Source: an uncultured Oscillospiraceae bacterium (GTDB lineage Bacteria; Bacillota_A; Clostridia; Oscillospirales; Oscillospiraceae). Taken from it: DNA of 14,036 bases. Position numbers and translations under genes: made by a program. The notes under the pieces are model-generated. The model did not search any database, was not told where the DNA came from, and saw only the letters and a list, made by a program, of their open reading frames with translations. Numbering within the stretch: position 1 is the first letter of the stretch; the number at the start of each line of letters is the position of its first letter. This document shows positions 1-5,487 of the stretch, piece after piece. Location: the NCBI GenBank assembly GCA_934589325.1, contig CAKTNU010000021.1, positions 1-14,036 on the forward strand. The letters are read 5' to 3'.

Positions 1-628
1 CTTCAAACAGATCCCGGGTTCCGGAACCGGGGGCGCGCAGTATCAGCCGTTCACCAAGCAGCTCCGACAGCCGCACGAACGGCTTTTCGGCAAGGTCGCT
101 GCCGTTTGATATTGCAGCAACGAGATGGTCGGTGTCGAGCAGGATGGAGTTGAAGCCGTCGGCGCAGAAGCTGCCGTCGACGACGGCAATATCTACAGCC
201 CCGGCCTGAAGCATATCGTGCAGTACGCCGCTGCTCTCGGATACGATGGTTATCTGCGTGTCGGCGTGCTCTGCGGCGTAGCGCGTCAGCACCCGCGATA
301 TGGCGCTGCACTCCGCGCTCGGCGTAACTCCCGCCACGAGGCGGCGGAAGCTGCGGTCGGTAGAAATTATCTCCTGCTGCATCCGCAGGCACAGCGCGCC
401 GATCTTTTCGGCGAAGGGAATTATCGTCTCGCATATCCGAGTGGGTGTCAGTCTGCTGCCGCTGCGGATGAAAAGCTGCCTGTCGAGGTCGCGTTCAAGC
501 GAATGTATCTGCTTTGAGACGGCCGAGGCGGTCAGACTCATCTCTGCCGCGGCTGCGGCAAAGCTGCCGAGCCGGTATACGGTAAGGAGGCTGTCGTAGC
601 GCTGGTCATAATTCACTTGCGGCTCCAT
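1..628 (-). CDS. LysR-family transcriptional regulator, C-terminus missing (window edge)
   Basis: The first 209 residues of a LysR-type regulator are visible; a full protein would be near 300, so the C-terminal third lies before position 1. Residues about 10-67 form the winged helix-turn-helix (SFAAAAAEM, then SLTASAVSKQIHSLE). The effector-binding domain starts near residue 96 (LVAGVTPSAE) and includes DIAVVDG, LLDTDHLV and LRAPGSGTRDLF, the last resembling the REPGSGTR motif of CysL/CbbR-type members. The ATG at 628 follows AGAAGGAGG at ideal spacing. It begins 27 bases after the MgtC-like gene ends, so the two are probably co-transcribed. It is clearly related to the divergent LysR gene at 1727 (matching GVT..AE, LLDTD and S.TR.LF segments), so the locus carries two paralogous regulators. 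The ligand cannot be told from sequence. Confidence 0.93.
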   Translation of the reverse strand, partial: MEPQVNYDQRYDSLLTVYRLGSFAAAAAEMSLTASAVSKQIHSLERDLDRQLFIRSGSRLTPTRICETIIPFAEKIGALCLRMQQEIISTDRSFRRLVAGVTPSAECSAISRVLTRYAAEHADTQITIVSESSGVLHDMLQAGAVDIAVVDGSFCADGFNSILLDTDHLVAAISNGSDLAEKPFVRLSELLGERLILRAPGSGTRDLFE

Positions 629-655
629 ACGGCCTCCTTCTGCCGGGCAAACCGG

Positions 656-1384
656 CTACGCCACAGGTATACCCTCAGCGCGGATTATCTCCTTATGTTC
701 GGTCATAAAATTCATCAGGTCGTTCACGTCTATGCTCTGCGCGGTTTTCAGCGTCAGATCGTAGCACATGAAGCCCTCGGCATCGCGGCTTAGCTCACTG
801 CTGACTACCCGAGCCTTCCATAGGTCAAGCTGCCGCTGAAGCTCGGCGGCAAAATCTTCCCCGCTCGTCACGGTGAACTGTACGCGGCTGGTGCAGAAGG
901 AGTCGGCGCCGACGGTAAAGCGGTGCATGGATATCTGGAACAGCGCTATCAGCAGTGTCACGAACAGCCCGACCCAGTACATTCCGGCGCCGACGGCGAG
1001 CCCGATCGCGGCGGTGGCCCAGATGCCGGCGGCCGTGGTCAGCCCCTTTACGGTATTGCCGTTTTTGAATATAACGCCCGCCCCTAAGAAGCTGATGCCG
1101 CTGACTGCCTGCGCCGCGACTCGGGCGGGATCTGCGCCGCGAGTTCCATTATAGACCGCGCCTTCGACGGATGTCAGGTCGACAAAGCCGTATTTTGAAA
1201 CTATCATTATGAGCGCCGCTGCACAGCAGACGATTATGTGCGTGCGTATTCCGGCCTCCTTGAAGCGCTTGCTGCGCTCAAAGCCGATGCAGGCTCCGCA
1301 CAGGCATGCGGCGAGTATGCGGATAAAAAAGTCGAGATTCTGTACCAGCGGGAACTGACTGTTGAAATATTCGCAGAGTGTCAT
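656..1384 (-). CDS. MgtC/SapB-family membrane protein
   Basis: A 242-residue protein with the MgtC/SapB signature. Hydrophobic helices occupy about residues 18-150. They include CGACIGFERSKRFKEAG followed by IRTH (about 29-49) and the conserved GISFLGAGVIFKNG / VKGLTTAAGIWATAAIG stretch (about 96-128). The C-terminal 80 residues are soluble, as in members with an ACT-like tail. Family proteins sit in the inner membrane and affect growth at low magnesium, envelope energetics or virulence; they are not proven magnesium transporters. The ATG at 1384 has GGAGG a few bases upstream. It lies between a short frameshifted ORF (27-base gap upstream) and a LysR gene (27-base gap downstream), which suggests one leftward operon. 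Function here remains open, but family membership is secure. Confidence 0.9.
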   Translation of the reverse strand: MTLCEYFNSQFPLVQNLDFFIRILAACLCGACIGFERSKRFKEAGIRTHIIVCCAAALIMIVSKYGFVDLTSVEGAVYNGTRGADPARVAAQAVSGISFLGAGVIFKNGNTVKGLTTAAGIWATAAIGLAVGAGMYWVGLFVTLLIALFQISMHRFTVGADSFCTSRVQFTVTSGEDFAAELQRQLDLWKARVVSSELSRDAEGFMCYDLTLKTAQSIDVNDLMNFMTEHKEIIRAEGIPVA

Positions 1385-1411
1385 ATCTATCCTCCGTGCG
1401 GCACTGCCGCA

Positions 1412-1671
1412 TTATTTTTTTCGCCGTGCTCTGATCAGCAGCAGCTTCGCTTCAAGCGGCAGCGCGGCCTCCTTGTCGGTGAGCAGTGGCTCCGGGGTGA
1501 AAATGCTGTCGCCGTTGTGCAGCCCGTACAGTCCGAGCGCGGCGCGCATTGCCGGTGAGGTATATGGATTTTTTCCGTCGTCATACTTCACCGGCAGCGC
1601 CCCCCCAAAAAAGTCCGGACGGCCTTGACACAGGCCGCCGTGGATGTTACCATCATATTCGGAAAACGCAT
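1412..1671 (-). pseudogene. Small unknown ORF split by a -1 frameshift at a T6G7 tract
   Basis: Read leftward from an ATG at 1671, the zero frame gives 27 residues (MRFPNMMVTSTAACVKAVRT..) and stops at 1588-1590. A neighbouring frame stays open from before the tract at 1600-1612 (T6 then G7 on this strand) to a TAA at 1412. It encodes a coding-like sequence including DDGKNPYTSPAMRAALGLYG and LPLEAKLLLIRARRKK. A -1 shift on the tract joins them into one 86-residue product. Possible explanations are a homopolymer sequencing error, a degraded gene, a slippage-variable gene, or programmed frameshifting; a separate 59-codon ORF starting at the GTG at 1591 is also possible. No good ribosome binding site precedes 1671 (or the ATGs at 1656 and 1653). 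I do not recognise the family. It would be the first gene of the MgtC operon. Confidence 0.5.
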
Positions 1672-1716
1672 AAAGTCAAATTATGTTTCAGACTAAGCTC
1701 ATAAAATAATCTTATG
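1669..1716. promoter_or_regulatory. Candidate twin LysR operator (two CATAA-N7-TTATG palindromes)
   Basis: Two exact inverted repeats CATAA-N7-TTATG lie at 1669-1685 and 1700-1716. Their starts are 31 bp apart, about three helical turns. ATAA-N7-TTAT has the T-N11-A dyad form typical of LysR-family boxes, and paired boxes on one helix face suit tetramer binding. They fill the gap between the LysR gene at 1727 and the leftward MgtC operon, so the obvious binder is the LysR protein encoded there. The proximal box overlaps the candidate ATG at 1671 and a CATAAT (-10-like, 1680-1685) of the leftward unit. Confidence 0.6.
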
Positions 1717-1726
1717 GTGAATTTGT

Positions 1727-2626
1727 ATGATCGACCAAAAACTCCTCTCGCTCCTCAAGGTAGAGGAGCTTAAAAGCTATACCAAGGCGGCACAGCAGCT
1801 GAACATAACTCAACCCGCTGTCAGCCAGCACGTCAAGGCGCTCGAGACCGAGTTGGGGGTACGTATTTTTGAGCGGATAAACGGCCGGATAGTAGTGACA
1901 AAGCAGGGTGAAGAGGTCGTGAAGTGCGCGAAAAAGATGCTTGGCCTATACAACAATCTGCGGCAGGACCTGCGGGACAGCCGACGGCTTACGACGCACC
2001 TGACCATAGGCGTCACGCATACGGCGGAAAGCAATCCCATTGCCGAGGCGCTGGCCAAGTACTGCGCCGAAAATGAGGGCATAAGCATCAAAATGATTAC
2101 TGACACTATAAGTAATCTTTATACAATGCTCAACACCTACGAGCTTGACCTCGCAATAGTAGAGGGGCGCATTGCGGATCCGAATATACATTATCTGCTG
2201 CTGGATACGGATTATCTGGTGCTTGCCGTCTCTGTCAACCATCCCTTTGCCAAACGCAGCATGGTCACGCTCAACGAGCTGAAGAAGGAGCGCATGATAC
2301 TGCGCCTGCCCGACTCAAACACGCGAAATCTGTTCGTTGCGCATCTCGAGAGCAACAATATGAACATAAGCGATTTCAATGTCGTGCTTGAGATAGATAA
2401 CATGGCGACGATAAAGGAGCTGATACGCCGTGATTTCGGCGTGTCGATACTTGCCCGCAGCGTATGTCTTGATGAGCTGAAAAAGGGCAAGATAACCGTT
2501 CTGCCGGTCGAGAATCTCAGCATGATGCGTGAGATAAACATCGCTTATCATAACGATTTTACGCAGTTTGACGTGCTGCACGACATTATGAAGGTCTATA
2601 ATGAGACGCTAAGGATATACACATAA
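1727..2626 (+). CDS. LysR-family transcriptional regulator
   Basis: A complete 299-residue LysR-type regulator of typical length. The N-terminal winged helix-turn-helix spans about residues 1-60 (SYTKAAQQLNITQPAVSQHV, then KALETELGVRIFER), followed by a linker helix and a periplasmic-binding-protein-like effector domain from about residue 91 (LTIGVTHTAES). Landmarks are DLAIVEG, LLLDTDYLV and LRLPDSNTRNLF, which align with the same segments in the paralogue at 1-628. The ATG at 1727 has GGTGA six bases upstream, a modest ribosome binding site. It is transcribed divergently from the MgtC operon across a gap containing two LysR-like palindromes, the classic layout for a LysR protein controlling itself and its divergent neighbours. 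The co-inducer is unknown. Confidence 0.95.
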   Translation: MIDQKLLSLLKVEELKSYTKAAQQLNITQPAVSQHVKALETELGVRIFERINGRIVVTKQGEEVVKCAKKMLGLYNNLRQDLRDSRRLTTHLTIGVTHTAESNPIAEALAKYCAENEGISIKMITDTISNLYTMLNTYELDLAIVEGRIADPNIHYLLLDTDYLVLAVSVNHPFAKRSMVTLNELKKERMILRLPDSNTRNLFVAHLESNNMNISDFNVVLEIDNMATIKELIRRDFGVSILARSVCLDELKKGKITVLPVENLSMMREINIAYHNDFTQFDVLHDIMKVYNETLRIYT

Positions 2627-2668
2627 AAAAGTCCCCGGGATACGGAAGCGCTGCTCCGCATCCCGGGG
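2625..2668 (-). terminator. Rho-independent terminator of the ComEA-like gene
   Basis: A very strong G+C-rich stem lies at 2633-2668: CCCCGGGAT-x-CGGA pairs with TCCG-x-ATCCCGGGG around a short loop. On the minus strand it is followed by a run of Ts (A6 at 2625-2630 on the plus strand). It therefore terminates leftward transcription, immediately after the stop codon at 2673. On the plus strand there is no T-tract after the stem, so it would be a poor terminator for the LysR gene whose stop codon it abuts. Confidence 0.85.
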
Positions 2669-2672
2669 AAAA

Positions 2673-3047
2673 TCAATCTTCAAGTGTGATGAAGTCCCGC
2701 AAGCTTTCAAAGCGCTTCTGGCCTATCCCGCTTACGTTCATTATCTCCTCAACGGAGGTGAAGCCGCCATGAGCATCGCGGTACGCGACTATGCGCTGTG
2801 CAAGCACATCGCCGATGCCGGGCAGTGCGGTGAGCTCCTCGGCAGTTGCGGTGTTTATGTTCAGAGTTTCGCCGGCCTTCAGCTTGGTCACGGGGCCGGG
2901 GTGACCGGACATTATAAGCTCCTCGTCGACCTCGTACTCGGGGAGGATCTCGACCTCTTCGGGCTGATTCAGCTTGACGGAGAACAGGATGACGATGAAC
3001 AGAAATGTTGCCGAGGTCAGGATAATGAGCACCTTTTTGAAGTTCAT
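2673..3047 (-). CDS. ComEA-like helix-hairpin-helix membrane-anchored DNA-binding protein
   Basis: A 124-residue protein. Residues about 5-25 are one hydrophobic segment (VLIILTSATFLFIVILF), best read as an N-terminal membrane anchor or signal-anchor. A short acidic linker follows, then tandem helix-hairpin-helix motifs at about 61-120: LNINTATAEELTALPGIG, then GGFTSVEEIMNVSGIGQKRF. This is the canonical C-terminal half of ComEA, which binds DNA at the outer membrane face and hands it to the uptake channel during transformation. It is shorter than full ComEA because the SLBB domain usually found between anchor and HhH is missing. No comEC or other competence gene is in the window, so competence is only an inference. 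The ATG at 3047 has a G-rich stretch (GGGGGG) about ten bases upstream as a poor ribosome binding site. Confidence 0.88.
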   Translation of the reverse strand: MNFKKVLIILTSATFLFIVILFSVKLNQPEEVEILPEYEVDEELIMSGHPGPVTKLKAGETLNINTATAEELTALPGIGDVLAQRIVAYRDAHGGFTSVEEIMNVSGIGQKRFESLRDFITLED

Positions 3048-3084
3048 TGTATCGGCATCCCCCCGTGAAGATTTCTTAAGGAAA

Positions 3085-3113
3085 AGTATATGCTCTTTGC
3101 TATTGCTTTTCCA
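3085..3113 (-). promoter_or_regulatory. Sigma-A-type promoter of the ComEA-like gene
   Basis: On the minus strand, TGGAAA (3108-3113) and TATACT (3085-3090) are separated by 17 bases, matching consensus at 4/6 and 5/6 positions. Transcription would start near 3078, about 30 bases before the ATG. It overlaps the divergent promoter of the carboxypeptidase gene, so the two may compete for polymerase. Confidence 0.5.
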
Positions 3114-3131
3114 GCCGGCAAACTTTATAAT
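3103..3131 (+). promoter_or_regulatory. Sigma-A-type promoter of the D-Ala-D-Ala carboxypeptidase gene
   Basis: TTGCTT (3103-3108) and a perfect TATAAT (3126-3131) lie exactly 17 bases apart. Transcription would start near 3138, about 43 bases before the ATG at 3181. The -35 element shares bases with the -35 of the leftward ComEA-like gene. Confidence 0.6.
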
Positions 3132-3180
3132 AACAATATATTGATACTATATCATATTCCGCGGAAAACGGGAGAACAAA

Positions 3181-4629
3181 ATGAAAAAAATCAAACTTTT
3201 TCCTCTGATCCTGCTGCTGTGCATGGCGTTTGTGCTGGCCTCACCCTGCGCATTCGCCATAGACGACCCTAACATTGGCGCCGAGCGTGCCCTGATAGCC
3301 GATCTCGACTCTGGACGCATACTTTTCTCGAAAAATGTTGATGCACAGGCGTCGCCGGCGAGCCTGACCAAGATAATGACAGTGCTGCTCGCGGTAGAGG
3401 CTATCGAGGACGGCAGCCACAGTGCGGATGAGCTCGTCACGGCGCAGGCGGACTGTCGGGCGGGCATGGACGAGAGCAGCAGTACCGCAAACATTCAGCC
3501 CGGCGAGGAGCTGCGGTATATCGACCTGATGTACTGTGCGATGCTTGCCAGCGCGAACGAGGCCTGCAATATCCTCGCCGCATGCATTGACGGCAGTGTT
3601 TCGGCTTTTGTGGAGCATATGAACAGCCGTGCCGCGGAGATAGGCTGTACAAATACGCACTTTGCCAATACCAACGGACTGACTGACTCACAGCACTATA
3701 CTACGGCATATGATCTGTATCTCCTGACCAAGGAGGCGGTCAGCCATCCGATGTTTATGGAGATATGCAACACTAAGACCTATCAGGTCCCCGCTACAAA
3801 TTCCAGCGCCGAGCGCAGCCTTGCAAACTCCAACGCCCTTATATGCGGTGACAGCATCTACGGCAGTGAGTACCTCTACCAGTACGCCGCCGGCGTCAAG
3901 ACCGGCTACACCCGCGATGCGGGCTATTGCCTGATATCCACCGCCGAGAAGGACGGAGTCAGAGTCATTGCCGTTATCATGGGCTGCAGCGGCCCGCTGC
4001 TGGACGGGACGGAGAAATACTATAATTTCATAAATTCGATAAATGCCTATGACTGGGTATTCGGAAACTTCTCGTATCAGACGGCCGTCAGCGCAGAGAA
4101 GAATGTTATGAGTGTAAACGTCAGTATGGCCGAGGGGGACGGAAACGTCCAGCTCCGGCCGCAGAGCGATGTAGAGCTGCTGCTGCCGAATGATGCGGAT
4201 CTTGACGCGGTGACGCTCCAGACCAGCGTCTATCAGGACAAGCTTGTTGCCCCGCTTGACGCGGGCACAGTGCTTGGCGAAGCGGAGATATTCATTGACG
4301 GCGTAAGCTATGGCCGTGTGAAGCTCGTCAACAGCACGCCGGTCAGCATGGCCAAGGGAGAATACCTCAGGTCGCGCCTGAACGAGACCTTCGGCAAGAC
4401 TTGGGTCAAGGTGCTGATAATCGTGATAGCCGTGCTGCTGATAGGCTACTTCGCGCTGGTCATCCGTTATCGCCGCCTGCGGCAGAAGCATCTGCGTGAG
4501 CGCAAGCGTGCCGAGCAGCGCCGCCGCATGGAGCGCGAGCAACGCTACCGCGCCGAAGGCTACCCCGTAGACTACGAACCGACGCAGCGCTTCAGCTCCG
4601 GCGACAGAAACTCGCAGAAGAAAAAATAA
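3181..4629 (+). CDS. D-alanyl-D-alanine carboxypeptidase (peptidase S11, DacF/PBP5-type)
   Basis: A 482-residue penicillin-binding carboxypeptidase that trims the terminal D-Ala from peptidoglycan stem peptides outside the membrane. Residues 1-26 are a signal peptide ending AFA. All three active-site motifs are present: S61-L-T-K64 (nucleophile and general base), S124-A-N126, and K240-T-G242. After the catalytic domain comes a beta-rich PBP5 C-terminal domain (to about 390). A transmembrane helix (about 409-430) follows, in place of the amphipathic anchor of E. coli PBP5. The tail is about 50 residues, strongly basic, and ends near EPTQRFSS. The start is supported by GGGAG about seven bases upstream. 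It has its own promoter and terminator, so it is probably monocistronic. Confidence 0.95.
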   Translation: MKKIKLFPLILLLCMAFVLASPCAFAIDDPNIGAERALIADLDSGRILFSKNVDAQASPASLTKIMTVLLAVEAIEDGSHSADELVTAQADCRAGMDESSSTANIQPGEELRYIDLMYCAMLASANEACNILAACIDGSVSAFVEHMNSRAAEIGCTNTHFANTNGLTDSQHYTTAYDLYLLTKEAVSHPMFMEICNTKTYQVPATNSSAERSLANSNALICGDSIYGSEYLYQYAAGVKTGYTRDAGYCLISTAEKDGVRVIAVIMGCSGPLLDGTEKYYNFINSINAYDWVFGNFSYQTAVSAEKNVMSVNVSMAEGDGNVQLRPQSDVELLLPNDADLDAVTLQTSVYQDKLVAPLDAGTVLGEAEIFIDGVSYGRVKLVNSTPVSMAKGEYLRSRLNETFGKTWVKVLIIVIAVLLIGYFALVIRYRRLRQKHLRERKRAEQRRRMEREQRYRAEGYPVDYEPTQRFSSGDRNSQKKK

Positions 4630-4658
4630 ATATCACCCGAATGACCGGGCCGAGATAT

Positions 4659-4696
4659 AAAAATCCCGCAGGAATGACCTGCGGGATTTGATTTTT
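4659..4696. terminator. Bidirectional Rho-independent terminator
   Basis: AAATCCCGCAGG (4661-4672) pairs perfectly with CCTGCGGGATTT (4678-4689) around a 5-base loop. Ts follow on the plus strand (ATTTTT) and on the minus strand (A5 upstream of the stem). It sits between two convergent genes, the carboxypeptidase ending at 4629 and the PH-like membrane protein ending at 4709, and should stop both. Confidence 0.9.
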
Positions 4697-4708
4697 AAGT
4701 ACGATCGT

Positions 4709-5278
4709 TTATACGGGGAGCTTCGCGGAGATGATACCCATGAGGCTCTTGTCCTTCGGCAGACCGAACATAACAAGGCTCTCGCACTCTTCCATGCTGT
4801 CGCTCATGTGCTCGCCGAGCAGGGAGTCCTCACGCCAGTGGTCGGGCTTGAGGCCGATGGCGTCGTGGCCGCAGAGCAGGGTAACGTAACCGCCGTCGTC
4901 GGTGCGGAGAGCGGCGGCCTTTATCTTGCCGTACTCAACGCAGTGTGCGGTCTCACGGATGACTGCAACGCGCTTGTCGGTGAAAGCATAGGTGGTCTTT
5001 TTGAGCTTGCCGGGTGCGGTGTAGCAGTTGATGGGAGCGAGTGCAGTGATCACTACGATGACTATAATAACGAGCGGGTACAGGGTGGCGTGGTTGGAAT
5101 TAACGCCGATAACATAGCCGGTGATAAGTGCCGCAGCGATGATGAGGCTGGTAATAAGTTCTCTGAAAAAGCGCTTCTTATAGATTCCCTCCAGCGGCTC
5201 GCTGTCTACAGGCTTACCGACCCATAAAACCTTTTCACCCTCATCCAGTTCTCTCATAAGCAGGTTTTCGTGTTCCAT
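4709..5278 (-). CDS. Small membrane protein with two TM helices and a PH-like (bPH) segment
   Basis: A 189-residue protein of uncertain function. An N-terminal cytosolic segment holds LDEGEKVLWVGKP (about 11-23), a motif common at the start of bacterial PH-domain membrane proteins. Two hydrophobic helices follow at about 41-59 and 67-84. The KKTTYAFTDKRVAVIRE stretch (about 93-109) matches the first strands of bacterial PH (bPH/DUF304-like) domains. The remainder (CVEYGKIKAAAL..., GGYVTLLCG) continues the strand pattern. The ATG at 5278 has an excellent AAGGAGG. It has its own promoter at 5323-5351, directly preceded by an array of 11-bp repeats, and shares the terminator at 4659-4696. Partners are unknown; the repeat array suggests control by the KdpE-like regulator nearby. 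Confidence 0.7.
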   Translation of the reverse strand: MEHENLLMRELDEGEKVLWVGKPVDSEPLEGIYKKRFFRELITSLIIAAALITGYVIGVNSNHATLYPLVIIVIVVITALAPINCYTAPGKLKKTTYAFTDKRVAVIRETAHCVEYGKIKAAALRTDDGGYVTLLCGHDAIGLKPDHWREDSLLGEHMSDSMEECESLVMFGLPKDKSLMGIISAKLPV

Positions 5279-5322
5279 AATGTCCTCCTTTATCCTATCC
5301 TTGCGAGATGTCTGTGATAATT

Positions 5323-5351
5323 ATTATATCAGGAGGAGCGCTAAGTGTGTG
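5323..5351 (-). promoter_or_regulatory. Activator-type promoter of the PH-like membrane protein gene
   Basis: On the minus strand a perfect TATAAT (5323-5328) lies about 38 bases before the ATG if transcription starts near 5316. At 17-base spacing the -35 hexamer would be CACACA (5346-5351), far from consensus. A closer match, TTGTCA at 5350-5355, is 21 bases away, too far. A strong -10 with a weak -35 beside a repeat array fits activation by an OmpR-family response regulator. Confidence 0.5.
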
Positions 5352-5359
5352 ACAAGGAA

Positions 5360-5413
5360 GCGTGAAGCCGCGTTAACTAGGCGTTAACTATGTGTAAAGT
5401 TGGCGTTAAAATC
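5360..5413. repeat. Array of 11-bp direct repeats, candidate response-regulator binding site
   Basis: Consecutive units read GCGTGAAGCC (5360), GCGTTAACTAG (5370), GCGTTAACTAT (5381), GTGTAAAGTTG (5392) and GCGTTAAAATC (5403). Four units keep a strict 11-bp period and the first is 10 bp. Direct repeats at 11 bp are the usual binding pattern of OmpR/PhoB/KdpE-type regulators, where head-to-tail monomers occupy successive turns. The array lies immediately upstream of the -35 region of the PH-like membrane protein gene. The same CGTTAA core, also 11 bp apart, occurs at the kinase promoter (9631-9647). Confidence 0.65.
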
Positions 5414-5440
5414 TTTGCGTATTTTTTGACATTCCGACTA

Positions 5441-5476
5441 AAAAAGCCTGAATTTCCTAAGAAAATTCAGGCTTTT
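5441..5476 (-). terminator. Rho-independent terminator of the antiporter operon
   Basis: AAAAGCCTGAATTT (5442-5455) pairs with AAATTCAGGCTTTT (5463-5476). On the minus strand the stem is followed by a run of six Ts. It lies 12 bases beyond the antiporter stop codon at 5488 and should end the kinase-regulator-antiporter transcript. It separates that unit from the regulatory region of the PH-like gene. Confidence 0.88.
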
Positions 5477-5487
5477 CCGTTAAAATA

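Noticed and set aside
629..655. Possible separate promoter for the LysR gene at 1-628
   Set aside because: The 27-base gap after the MgtC-like gene holds a ribosome binding site but no room or motif for a promoter.
3688..4542. 284-codon open frame on the minus strand
   Set aside because: Antisense to the carboxypeptidase gene, which has signal peptide, SxxK, SxN and KTG motifs. No domain is visible in the shadow frame.
5360..5413. Repeat array as a CRISPR
   Set aside because: Units are 10-11 bp with no spacers and no cas genes nearby. The period fits a response-regulator operator.
5427..5449. TTGACA at 5427-5432 on the plus strand as a promoter
   Set aside because: No -10-like hexamer occurs at 16-18 bases; the position falls in the antiporter terminator and no rightward gene follows.
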